DNA of 64,000 nucleotides from Pratylenchus scribneri (Eukaryota; Nematoda; Chromadorea; Rhabditida; Pratylenchidae): NCBI GenBank assembly GCA_030063045.1, contig JAQSEB010000047.1, forward strand, positions 992,001-1,056,000, given 5' to 3'. How positions within the stretch are numbered: the first letter of the stretch is position 1; every line of letters begins with the position of its first letter. A program made the translations under genes and the position numbers. Shown piece after piece: positions 35,648-48,100 of this stretch. The notes beneath the pieces were generated by a model that searched no databases, was not told the DNA's origin, and saw only the letters and a program-made list of their open reading frames with translations.

Positions 35648-38600
35648 ATGAATGAATTTGCACAAATGCAAATTTCTTCCTCTTCTCCCAACAATATTTC
35701 CACGAACAATTCCTCAACGGAATCATCCACAGGCTCAGGTCTCTATTATTTAAACTATTTTACAAATATGCTGTAAAATGTAAAAATATCTAATCAATAA
35801 TTAATATAAAAAATATGAATATAAAATTTATAATTAGATAAAAATACGTATATCTTATTTAAATAATTTTCAAAAAAGATTCTTTTGTTTGACAGTGTAT
35901 TTGAATATTATTTTTACCATTTATAAATTACAATCCTTCCTCAATCAATCTATCCTATTCCCCAAATTATTTCCCCAAATCCATTATCAACAGCAGATCT
36001 CTCAATATCGGCCTCCAGTCAAACCCGGCTTCTCATTCTCCGTGCCGTTCATTCGCTTTATCGGCGTTGGGCTTTCTTCATTGTGCGCCATTCTCGGGCG
36101 GTCATTCTCTTTTGCACACTTCTTTCCGCCCTTTGCACATTAAAAGTGGCAACAACTCCGTATGTTTTTTTGGATATTAATTAACATCTTCGAACTAACA
36201 AACCTTTTGGCTTAACTTTGTTCTAATAAATCTCGGGTCAAAATCAAAAATTTTACAGTTAAATTATCGCCAATTAGCCGACATAGGGCAAACTAATTTT
36301 TTTTTGGATAATTTCAGAGAAAATTATTTGTTAATTTTTTAAAATTAAAATGAATATTATCTAAATGAATATTGTATTATTTTGAATTAATGAAAGTTTG
36401 GCTTCTCAAGAGAATATTCTTCTTTTAACCATCCCATCTTTTTCAAATCCTTCCCAAAATTTTCCTTAATTTATTTTAGCCATCAAAATGATATCACCGG
36501 CTACACTCCATATGGGGCTCGTTCCCGTCAGGAATTGGCAATTCGTGAACAATTTTTCAATGGCCAAGGAATGGGCCCACCTTTTGGCGTTTTTGTCTTA
36601 TTATTGCCTCGAAATGGCCAATTTTTGGATGAAAAAATGTTGGCTGAAGCAGCCAAAATTGATGAATTCATTCGGCACAATTTCCCACTCAAAAATCATC
36701 GAACAAATGCAACTGAAACATTCGCCCAATTTTGCAGGGATTTTTGTGAGCTGAATGAACCTTTAAGGCGATTTGAGGTGAAATTTGGGGGAGGAATATT
36801 TGGGAATAATCAATTTGGATTAATTGAAGGAAGGTTTTCGATTGCAATCTGAAAGATTGACCGCCAATGAATCTTTGAATCCCACAATTCAATTGGATTA
36901 TCCAGTTAGCAGCATTTTGGGCCGAAAATTCAACATTCAGGTGGGCACAAAAAATATTTAATATAATTTTAAAATTGCTGAATAGATTGTTTAAAAGATG
37001 ACTTCCCAAAATTATATTTTTCCATTATATATTTGTGCATTAATTGCCTAAATAAATTTGATTTTCTAAGGGCATATATAAAAAAGGAGAGGATAATTTG
37101 GAGTTTTATCCTAGGAATAACAAAAAAATTCACAAAATTTTAAATTTCCTTATTTTCAGCCAAATTTCTTTGGAATTCATTTTGCCACTGCAAAAAATGA
37201 CAGTTTGGGGAATAGGCAATTGTCGAATATGGATCGCATTAAAATGTTGGCACTGAATTATAAAGCAGAAAGAATTGGTGGATGGACCAATGATGAAGTC
37301 AAACAATGGGAAATGGCCATATCCCGCCATTTTGAAGGGTCAGTTGGCTTTTCAATCCATAGGGCAAAATTTATGCCTTATTAGGGTATTAACTAAATTA
37401 ATGATCTATGAAATTTCATTATTTGGAATTTTTGAAATCCAATGCATCTAATTTGAGGCCTAAATCTGTCTTTAAGCTTAATTTTATTTTCCCTTCTAGC
37501 CAAAATTTTAATTCCCATTCCATCTACCGTACTTTCTCTATTATTGCCTCACCCCATTCTAATAATTTAGGATGAGAAAAAGGATAAAAAAATGAATTTT
37601 TACCCCCTTTTGCATGGACTCAGAAAATAGTAACCCCGGGGCACTAATAAAAGAAATACGGTAATTAATATTCCCTTCTCTATTCAGTCCATCCTTCAAA
37701 AGTGCCAACATTCGGGTGTTGACCGCCTCCACAACATATATTGAATTGGAAGTTGTTCGAGCCGGCCTATCCATGTTGCCTTTCCTCATTGTTGGTTTCA
37801 GCATAATGTTTTGTTGTACTTCATGTTCAATGCTTCTTTCCGCTGCCTATATGGACCAATTCAATTTTAAAAAGGTGTGCAAAACGAAAAAATATACTTT
37901 ATTTTGTTGGCATTTCCATCCTTTTTTTGCCGGACATTTGCGCACTATTTTTTTAACTAGGGGTTAGGGGCTAGGGTTAGGTTTAGGGGCAGGCATGGGT
38001 TTAGGGGCTATGGTTTTAAGGGCTAAGGGCTAGGGGTTTGGGGATTCTATATAAGTTTGACTTGACTAAAAAAATAGTGCGCAAATGTCGGCGAACCTTT
38101 TTTTGCTGAACATTTGTTTTTTGTTGATATATCGGATTCTTTGTCCTAAAACATAACTTTTTAATCTTATTCTTAAACCCTATAAACCTATACCATTTGA
38201 TAGAATTCATCGAGCATATCGATTAGCCTATAGATTGTTAGGATTTAACTTATTAAGCAGATCGAACTAAATGGGTTGTGAACTAATATTTTTAAAGAAA
38301 CCGAGGCAAACTATACGTAAATCGATGCATCTCGACGAGTTCTATCTATTGAATAATAAACAGTTTTATATCACCGCCTAATCTATCATTAAAAAATTAT
38401 AGGGACAAAAGATCAGATCTCTCAACAAAATGAATCTAATTGACTCGGCAAAAATCTTTACTCGTAATACAATTGACTGAGAATAAATTCAAAATAAGCC
38501 CTTTCCAATTATTAAAGTTATGGTTGGCATTGATGGCCTGTGTTTGCCCCTTCATGGCCACTGGCACAGCCCTCGGCCTTTTGTTCATTTGCGGCGTTCG

Positions 38601-41600
38601 TTTTGGCTCCGTTCTCTGCGTGACTCCATTTTTGGTGTTGGCCATCGGCGTTGATGATGCATATTTGATGATTCATGCTTGGCAAAGGGTTGGCAAAAGT
38701 AGGAAAGGAATGGAGGAGGGAATTATTGGCCAAAACGGAGAATCAGCGGTGGCACAACGCCTTGCATTGGTGAGATATATTTTTAATGGCAATAATCCGA
38801 ATTAATTTTGTGCCTCTTGATCCTATCCCTAAATTAATTCCCTTAAAAAAAGCCACTAAAATAATTCTCTTTTGAATGCTCTTCACTTCGGGTAGGCCTC
38901 AACTTGGCGTCGCTTAACTCATAAAAAAATGAATGAACCAATTTCAATAATTTTAGTATGAATTTAAAGAGCAGACTTTTGGCTATCAAATCATATTAAT
39001 TTTATTTAAATTGATTGAGAATTGATGAAGTTATAGCCAAAAAAACTATTGGAAATTTGGCTAATCCTTAATAGAGAGAGATTGGGCACAAGCCCCCCCC
39101 CCCCCCTCCGCACAACTCCTTGAACTAATTTAAAAAATTTATATAATTATATAGCCAAAAGTCTGCTCTCTAATTTGATATAAAAATCATTTAAATTGCT
39201 TCATTCCTTGATGAATTATTATAAATGGCACCAGGGGCATAACTAAATTAAAATTCTCTTTTAATAATGCCATTAATTAAATTAATTCCCATTTTTGCAT
39301 AATTTATTTCTCTCATTTTGTAAAGGTCCTTGTCGACACTGGACCTGCCATTCTAATTTCGGCATTGACCAACATTTGCGCGGATGCCATCGGTTCATTC
39401 ACTGGTTCACCAGAGATCACCCTACTTTGTGTTGGCAATATGGCCGCAATTGCGGTGGATTTTTGCTTCCAAGTCACATTTTATGCGGTAAAATTGCCCA
39501 AAATTGACAAATATATTTTTCATTTTTGTAGGCAATAATTGCATTGGTTGGTGAATCCGAACAAAAAGGCCATCAATTGGGGGAGGCAAAACGACGATTC
39601 CAACTCCGAATTCCAATTGGAACAGCATTGGGAGAGGAGGGCAATGGAAAAATGAATTCAATTCCGAATAATAATATGCCAATTAAATTGGTGGGTTAAT
39701 TTGTTGAATTATTACATTATTCAAATTTTATTATTTTTGCCTATCAATGAAGATTTTGTAGCTATTTTCAACAATTAAGTTTTCATGAATATTTGTTTTT
39801 CAGCCAATTTCAACAATTGGCCAATAATTTTTTTATGTAATTTTATTGCCAAATAAAGTTTTAATTCTAGCAAAGTTATGGCCAAAGTTTTATGATTAAT
39901 TTGGTCCAATTTCAACAATATGCTAATAATTTTTCGAAGCCATTTAGTTATCAATATTTTACTTCAATAAATATTTTAATTCCCTCTAAAATTAGTGGAT
40001 TTTTCCTCCAAAAAATTTCATTTAAAATATGCTAAAATTTTCGTTAAATAATTGGTAATAATTTCAGCCTTCTTCCACCAATAATTCAATTGGACTTCAA
40101 AATGGAAGGAGGGAAAAAGTGCGTCGCACATTCAATGAATTCCTCGATGCCTATGTCGGTTTCATTACAAAACCATTTGTGGCATTTGGCCTTTGCACTC
40201 TTTGGCTGATTTTTTTGGCCATTTCCGCAGTGGTTTGTAAAAAAATTAGTATAATTTTATTATATCATTTTTAGGGAATTTCCCGATTTGAAGTGAATTT
40301 GAGTACAAAAAAGTTGTTTGCCGCTGATTCACCTTTGCTTGAGGTGAGAAAAAGCAGAGGATTGAGGAATTATAAATAATTAACTGATAGCTTTATTTAA
40401 TTAATTTTTTCATAATGACCACAAAATCGGTGATTTCCACCATTTTAATTTTTAATTTAATTCTTTCCCATAAAATGGCCCTAATTTATTCCTCCAAATA
40501 ATACCCCATGGGGAATTATTTTTCAACCCCTCAAAAAAATGAAAAATTATAAGACTAGCTTCATAATTTGTGGACATTTTTAAGCAAATTAAAGCTTAAT
40601 TTATAATTTTAAGTGACCATTACTTTAGATTTTCGAAACAACAGCTTAAGATGGAGATTTCCTCCCTTTTTTATCTTATAATTCTTTTCCCAAAAAATGG
40701 CCCTAATTCATTGAATTTTAGAAATGAAAAATATGCCCTGAAAATTCACTCACAATCTTTTCTTTCCTTTTTCCTCTTAGAATATACTGTATAGAAGAAA
40801 AGAAGAAGAGTGATGATATCCCCCCAGGGCATATTCATTTACTTGGCTTTTTCCTTTCCTTTTCCCATACTGTATACTGTATTAATAGAAGGAAAGAAAA
40901 AGATGGTGATGGAATGATTCCTCAGGACATATTCCAATTAAATTCAACCATTCACATTCAGATTGACCATTACCGAGAACAACAAATTGTGCCATTTTTC
41001 ACAATGGTCAGTGTTTTTGTGAATAATCCCGGCAATTTGTCCGATTCCCGACGACTTGCCCGCCTAAATGAATTGGTCGGCGCAATGGAGGATTTGCCCG
41101 AAAGTTGGGGCCCTCAAAGTAGCAATTATTTCATCCGGGAATTGGCCCAATTCGTCGGTGATGAGGAAGAGGCGGATTCCATTGTGCCAATGGTGGATAG
41201 ATTGGACGAATTCCTCAAATGGCCGGAACATCGATTTTGGCGAGCATTTTTGCGATTCAAGGATGGGGGGAATGGGGAAGGGAAACAATTGGATCGATTC
41301 TTCTTCACTACGGCATATCATGGAGAAAAATTGACAGAATGGGCAGAGTGCGTTTTTTATGAGGGGAATTATTTATAATTTGTCGAAAAAATGTATTTAA
41401 ATTGTCGAAAAATGATTGAAAATCTCCAAAAATTTAATGAATTTACCAAAAATTTCCGAAAATTATAGAAAATTTCCAAAAAATTATAGAAAAATTTAAA
41501 AGATTATTGAAAATTGCCGAAAAAAAAGTTTTAAAAATTTTGAAAAAATTAAACAACTCAGAAGTTTATCCAAAACCCATAAACCCTGTACCCAATCGAT

Positions 41601-44304
41601 AAATCTAGACAAGACTTATCATTTGATAATGATTTTGTATTCGTTTTGAACCATTTCGATATTTAGTTTTGAACCAAAAATAAAAACAATTTAACCGTTT
41701 ATTACCATTTAATTTTTACCAAATTGACGTTTCTTGATGAGATTTATCGATTACCTTAAAGTTTCTGGGTCTAGGATAAATCAAATTGAACTTATTGGCT
41801 TAAGATTAAGCTAATACTGACATAGTTTCGAACTAAAAACCTAGAAATGCTTTAAACGGTTTAATATCCTTTAATTTTGTTGAAACCATGACAAATTATC
41901 TACTAATCAACAACATCTTGATGAGATCTATAGGATGTGTCGGAATTTTCAATATTTTTTTGACAAATTAATACTATTTTATAATTATTTCCAATTCCAA
42001 TTAAACCAATTACTCTTTCAATTCATTCATTCAAATAATTCAAAGGCGAACCCGCCTTCTGATGAAGTGGCGCAAAATTGTGGATGCTTTCCCTGAATTC
42101 AATGCCACCATTTTCCATGAAGAGGGCATTTTCCTTGATTTAATCGACAATATGCCAACGGATGCCTGGCAATCCGCAGTGGCCACCCTCTGCTGTATGT
42201 GCCTGGTTTGTGCCATTTTCATGGGCCATGATTGGCGCACCGTGCTGGTGGCGGGCGCATCCATTGGCTCAATCATTTGTGGCACTTTGGGAATTTTGGC
42301 ATGGATTGGTGTGAGCATGGATCCAATTATGATGGTCATTACATTTTTTTCATTTATTTTTTATTTAAATTAAAAATCTCCTCGGGATGGTGGGGGGTGG
42401 GGCAATTAACTGATATCGCCACTGCATTTGTTTTGGATCATATCTTAGCGAGGCTTTAGCAAATCTAGGAAGGTGTTATGGAAAGCCCTAAAAAGTCCTC
42501 TAAAAGTGGCCATAAAATTATTATTAATTTAATATATAATAAAAATTCTGAATTCAAATTCCCTCTGGCTAAAAACAAAAATTGACTGACATCGCCGATT
42601 AAGCAACTACATTGGTTTTGGCTCATAGCTCAGCGAGGACTAAGCCAATCGGAGAAGGCAATATATCATTTGAAAGCCATAAAAATCCACTAAGAAGTGG
42701 CAAAATTTATTATAAAATTTACTTTTTAAATTTAATTATTGGTCTTTAAATTATAATAAACCCAAAATTTTTGAGGAATTATAGAAAAGTAGCTTATTTT
42801 ACAAAATATTTTAAATTTTTATTAAATTATAAACGCCACTTTTTAAAGGATATTCAGGGCTTTCAAAAGGTATATCGCCTTACTAAATTGGTTATTTACC
42901 TATTTAGATATGGCCAAAAGAATATTATGGGTACTCAATCTCCTATGTTTCGATTCTATCCAAGCCGAAAAGAGGCCCAAAAAAATACAAAAAATGTAAT
43001 TTAATCTTCAATTTTTTAGGCCGCATTGATCATCTCCATTGGCTTCAGCGTCGACATTCCCGCCCATGTTTCCTATCATTTCTACAGTGCCGGACTCGAG
43101 GAGCATTCTTCCCCAGTGCGCCCTGTTGGCCCAATCCTCCATCGCCATTCCCCTCTTCAACAACGTCTTCGGACAGCGTTGGTTTCGGTTGGGGTACCTG
43201 CCATTCAGGCCTCACTTTCCACTTCATTATGCGTTTTGGCTTTGCTGTTCGTGCCATTGTATATGGCACAAATATTCGTGCAAATTATGGTCAGTAATTA
43301 AATTGTTACCAAAATGGGATGAACTCTCAATCTCAAAATAAGGAAAAAAAAGTAAATTGCCTTAAATTTTTTGTTTATATTATTTTCTATCAATTTGAAT
43401 AATCGATAAGTTTTAAGTTGGTCAATCTTTTCCTCCTATATGACCACAACAATGAGGTATTTTTCGGTTAATTGTACATAAATTTTTACGCCTTTAAATG
43501 TTCAAATTCATCCATTATTTTTCTCCAAATTATTCGAGAGAATTTAAGAACAAATAAATATATTAGTATTTTTCCCACCATTTTCAACCTAAAAAATAAA
43601 ATTAAAAATAAAAGGTATTTGCAAAAATCTATTCCAATTTTTTAATCAATGAATATTTGGAATTTGAAAAATTCGGATTTAGAAAAATGCTTATTAGCTG
43701 GAGATTAACTCGTTCTTTGAATATAAATAAAATATATTTTTTTTATCATTAAATAGAGCATTTTCCGCTCCTCTAGCAAAACATACAGGGATCATTAAAA
43801 TCGGTCCATCCATTGATGAGTTATAAGTCTTTAAAAAGATACTTAGAAGTTAGAACTTAGATTAGTATTCCAATATTTAGGGCACATTAAACGGTCACTG
43901 ATTAAAAGAAATGAAGTGGGAAAGTACGGTAACAGAAGGTTCTCCGTCTCTTCAAAAGAAAGGAAAGAAAAGGAGAAAGGAGAAAGTACGGTAGCAGCAG
44001 AACGCTTTCCGCCTCTCTCATGCAGTCAGCAGAAATGCCTTAAGGGCACATCATTCTTCACCATCTTCTCCCCCTTCTCCTTACTTCAATTTATGCGTAC
44101 AGTAGATATAAAAACTGATAAATTGCCAAAAAGTAATATAAAATATTTTAATATTTTTAATTGTAATTTAAATGATTTAATTCAATTTTTTAGTGTGCCT
44201 GCATTCTTCTCTGCATTATTCATTCCCTTCTATTAATCCCTGCACTGTTTGCCCTCATCGATTTGGCCAGAAAGGGATTGATGCATTTTTGGCCAAAACA
44301 ATGA
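35648..44304 (+). CDS. Patched-related (PTR) sterol-sensing-domain membrane protein 1
   Basis: Fifteen exons join in phase to 964 residues: 35648-35738, 35994-36159, 36480-36777, 36830-36940, 37160-37338, 37688-37874, 38518-38769, 39326-39487, 39532-39690, 40068-40232, 40275-40343, 40962-41347, 42046-42334, 43020-43289, 44194-44304. Family marks: [18 protein letters not shown] (TM1), [15 protein letters not shown] after it, a sterol-sensing block with [12 protein letters not shown] (TM4 proton-relay-type Asp pair), [16 protein letters not shown], the second-loop start SPLLE...[14 protein letters not shown], and [14 protein letters not shown] in TM10. The length fits the family (about 850-1000). 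PTRs resemble Patched and Dispatched; in C. elegans many act in moulting and cuticle or membrane trafficking. The substrate here is unknown. All donors are GT. AATAAA lies at 44417-44422. It is convergent with PTR gene 2. Confidence 0.93.
37925..38092. repeat. Foldback element C with telomere-like filling (PTR1 intron 6)
   Basis: Inverted ends GCCGGACATTTGCGCACTAT (37929) and ATAGTGCGCAAATGTCGGCG (38074). The centre (37955-38040) is G-rich and repeats GGGGTTAGGG, GGGGCTAGGG, AGGTTTAGGG, GGGCTAAGGG. Nematode telomeres are TTAGGC, so this is telomere-like, not telomeric. Confidence 0.8.
38898..39245. repeat. Foldback element, family B copy 4 (PTR1 intron 7)
   Basis: Starts CTCAACTTGGCGTCGCTTAA; inner marker AAAGAGCAGACTTTTGGCTA with its complement TAGCCAAAAGTCTGCTCTCT near 39162. 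The right end decays near GGCACCAGGGGC. A C run of about 16 at 39093-39108 sits in the loop. Confidence 0.8.
40490..40920. repeat. Family F element then family G element (PTR1 intron 11)
   Basis: F: 40490-40660 with ATACCCCATGGGGAATTATT and TTGTGGACATTTTTAAGCAA. G: about 40730-40930, made of two similar halves, each with a (T)CATACTGTATA-like palindromic word (ATATACTGTATAGAAG; CATACTGTATACTGTATTAA) followed by GAAAAGAAGA-rich text and GATGAT...CCxCAGGRCATATTC. Related G text occurs at 43915-44105 and 52190-52330. Confidence 0.5.
41570..41960. repeat. Family H intronic element (PTR1 intron 12)
   Basis: Two related halves with CTTGATGAGATTTATCGA (41735) and CTTGATGAGATCTATAGGAT (41919), each preceded by ACCG/ACGG-TTTAATATCC-like and TTTGAAC/CGAAC text. 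Related stretches lie at 38160-38350 (another PTR1 intron) and 45900-46090 (PTR2), so copies are concentrated in this gene pair. Confidence 0.45.
42410..42925. repeat. Family A half-copy and full copy (7, 8) in PTR1 intron 13
   Basis: Half-copy 42428-42530 (ATATCTTAGCGAGGCTTTAG, GAAAGCCCTAAAAAGTCCTC) without a right arm. Full copy 42605-42925 (CATAGCTCAGCGAGGACTAA ... GATATGGCCAAAAGAA). Confidence 0.75.
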
Positions 44305-45101
44305 TGAAAATGGCCACATTTCTTTCAATTTTCCTCAAAATGGATTTGCCATATTTTTTATTGGAAATTTGCTTTAAAATTTTGGCACTAATATTTTGCT
44401 CAATTCACAGAGAGAAAATAAAATATAATAAATTGTCAAATTTTTATTATAAAAATATCCATAAAATTTATAAAATTAAAACAGAAATTTGACTCAATTT
44501 AAAGTGGAAATTTTGGGAAGGAAAACAATAATAAAAAATTAAATGGATAATTTTTGTAGCAATAATATAAGGAAGGGATGGTCGCCTGGATTTATTGGGC
44601 ATTTTTGAGCTTTTTTTTTAATACCGTAAAATATTCTTTTAAAATTCCTCACTCAAAAATTAGGAATTTATTCCTATAAATTCCACAAAAATTGAGAAAT
44701 TGAACAAACTCCCAATTTTTTGGACATTTTTGAACAAATTATAGCAAATTTTGTCTTTTAGGGAACTACGAAAATGCAATAAAAATTTTTATATTTTAGG
44801 TTCACCCTGCCAGGAATATTGTTGCTCAAAATCGAAATACCGAGAAATTATTAGAGATGGGTTTTTATTAGAGCATTTACTCTAATTTTTTTGCCTTCAG
44901 TTATATTTTAATAAAATGGCATTAATAAATGAACGATTTATTTATTTCCAATTAATTTTATTTGTTATTTTGTTGCCCAATGAATCCATCCAATCGGAAA
45001 TATATTTAATAATAATAAAAAGGTGAATTTAATTAATATAAGTTGGAGTTTTAATTTGAACAAAAATGAATGATGGCAATTATCCCGGCTAATTTATTTA
45101 T
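44305..45101. other. Convergent intergenic region between the PTR genes
   Basis: Holds the AATAAA of PTR gene 1 (44417-44422) and a family F element (about 44625-44885) running from TACCGTAAAATATTC to GAGCATTTACTC, with TTTTGGACATTTTTGAACAA and CACCCTGCCAGGAATATT. TTTATT words (45088-45105, 44938) supply AATAAA signals for PTR gene 2 on the minus strand. No gene. Confidence 0.6.
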
Positions 45102-48100
45102 TTATTTTTTGCCTTCCTTCTTCCCATTCGATGGGTCCATTGATGGCCCATTTTCGGCCTCTTTCTGCTGTTGTTCCTCCAAATCGACGGAATAGAATCG
45201 TTCCAATTTTGGCCTTCAAATTAAAATAAATCAAATATCATCGTTAATTTCCACCTGTCCGTCACTTTTGACTGTTCCGGAACTCCTCCCCCACCGCCAG
45301 TCCCTTTCCTCCCTGGGCCTACTCCATTCTTTTGTCCTCCTTTTGGCCCACTCCCATTTTCGCGCAATGAACTCTCTTGGCTGCCCTCTTCCGGAATTGT
45401 ACTTGGCCTTTGACTTTGTTGGCCATCTCGGCCATTTTTATTTGGTCTCCGCCGTGAAAGTGACCGAAATGATTGGACCAGGGAGTCAAAAATGATCAGA
45501 AAGGCCGGCAAAAAGACGAGGCCATGCAAATTGCACAAAGCCACACACAAAACCATTGTTTTGACGAACACTTCGGCCATATAAAGGTGCACAAAAAGGA
45601 GGGAACAAACACAAAGGGTGGTGGAAAGGGCAGCTTGCAATGCGGGGAATGCCACAGAGGAAAGGCAGTTGACCTTTTTTGGGAGGATTTAATGGTAAAA
45701 TTGATGAAAGAAAGTATACCAATTTCATTTGAGGGGTGGCATCGAATTCGCGAACCGCTGTAAAATTGGAGGAAAACATTAAAATTGAACATTCAATTTA
45801 ATAAAAGAAAATTTAATTTTAGGTTAATAAATAATGAAAATGGTAAAAAAGATTGTATTTTTTTCAGAATATTTATCTTAGAATCTGGAATAATAAACTT
45901 TATACATATTCAAAGTATGCGGTTAGGTCAAAATTGAAAGGTTTTAAACATTTAAACCAATTTTTAACTTTCGGTTCAAAACTAATTTAGATAGTATTGA
46001 ATGTGCCTCTTGATGAGGTACATCGAAGGGTATAGATTTTATAGGTATAGGTCAAACTTTTGAACGGTTTCAATCATTTTCAATAATTTTTTTGGCAAAA
46101 TTAATCAAAAATTTTCAGCATAAACCATGCTTAGATTTTGAAAAATTAATTTTTGAAATTTTGCATTTTATGGGTATTTTTTAAAAAATTTTTACAAATT
46201 CATAACTAAAAAACGGCTGAACATTCCAGCCTGAATTTTTGGTATTTTTTAGATATAACTAATAATATTTTTATCAAAAAAATTTCAGAATGAAAACTCA
46301 GGCCGATTTTGAAAATTGGTGAAATTTTGCATTTTATTGGTATTTTTGGAAAATTTTTAAAAATTCATAACTAAAAAAATGTAAGAGATCTAGCCTTGAA
46401 TTTTTTAATATTTTTTTTTGGGTTCATCATTTAAAATAAAAAATTACAACTCGCACACAGCCGATTTAAACCCTTGAACCGGCTAAAATCTATAAATAAA
46501 TCTCAAATTCATGCATAATAGGATACATTTCTGTGATCGTTTTTAGTCTTTTCGGAATTTTCAATAATTTTTTCGGTAAATAAAAATTTTCTTATCAATT
46601 TTTACGAAAGGCATTCCATTGAATAACTCACAAGCTTGATAATAATGATAGGAAACATGCGCTGGAATATCCACACTGAATCCAATGGAAATAATCATTG
46701 CCGCCTAAAATTGTATAAAATAAATATGAATTTGAATAATGCGCCGAAAAGACCATTGTGATTGGGTCCAAATCAATGTTCCACCAGCTGAGAATGCCCA
46801 AAATGCCGCAACAAATTGACAGAACACAACTGGATGCCATCACCACGGTGAAGAGGCTATTCAGGAAGAGGAAACAGACCAGGCCCATGCAAACCTCAAA
46901 ATTGGGATTTATTACAAATTTAATGACAGGAAACTGACCAAAGTGCCGAGTACGGATTGCCAAGTGTCTGTCGGCATATTGTCGATTAGGTCAAGGAAAA
47001 CGGCGTCCTCATGGAAAACGGAGGCATCAAAATCGCCTCTGCCAAATTAAGGGCATAAAGAAAAATCAAAAATATTGAATATTTTCGGACCATCAAGTTT
47101 CAGTATCTGCTGGTCCTTATTTTGGCTGTAGAGTGTAGCACATTAAGGAATCAACCAATATATCGAGAAAGATATATATCATTCGAAATCTCTTGACATC
47201 CTCTAAAAGAAAAACTATTTTTTTGATAAGCTAAAAAACTGTAGAAAAAGCAGTTTTCCTCCAAAAATATGACTCAATTACATTCGAAATTTTAAAAACT
47301 AAAAAGGCTAAATTGTAAAGGAAACTTTGGAATTTTTAAATGATATATTGCTTTCATTAATTGGTTCTTTCCTTGTTGAGCTATGACCAAAAGAATGGTC
47401 CAGCAGATACAGAAACATTACTCATATTTACATATTAAAATGTAAGAATAAATAATAATAATGGCGATTAAAGTTTATTGATATTCTCACGTATATTTGT
47501 CGATCACCGCTCTCCATGCCTTCAACAATTTCCCACGTTCATTCCAATCTGACAATGTTTCTCCATGATATCCGGTTGTAAAGAAGAAACGTTGCAATTT
47601 GCCTCTAAATCCACACAAAAATCATTCATTATAATTCACATTTTCTTACGTTTTATTGTCCAATTTGAGGAATCCTCCCCATTGAGTGAATTCTGGCCAT
47701 CGCACAAAGGCGGCCAATTCTTCTTCGTGGAATGGGCCATTTGGGGTTGGAGTGCTGGAATCTGATGTGGAAATTGCAGAAGAATCGCCAGAAGCGGCTT
47801 CTAATTCTGCCAAATCTGGATCCACGTCGCCTGGAATCAAAAAATGAATTAATGCAGGGATTCAATGAAAGAAGAAAATTTGACGATAATATTCTGAATT
47901 CAGTGATGAAATTTTAAAAAATTTAATTTCAATAAATAGAATCAATGATTCCATTCAAAAATTCAATATAGTCAATTAATGTGCTTATTTAGGGCAACAA
48001 TTTTTAGTTTTTTTAAAGTTTCTTTTGATTAAATCCAAATATGTATTTTATATTTCCATCATTAAAGAGATCTGGCTGCTGTTTCCGAGGTAAATCGAAT

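Noticed and set aside
37955..38040. Interstitial telomere
   Set aside because: Repeats are GGGGTTAGGG/GGGCTAGGG, irregular and enclosed in inverted repeats; nematode telomeres are TTAGGC.
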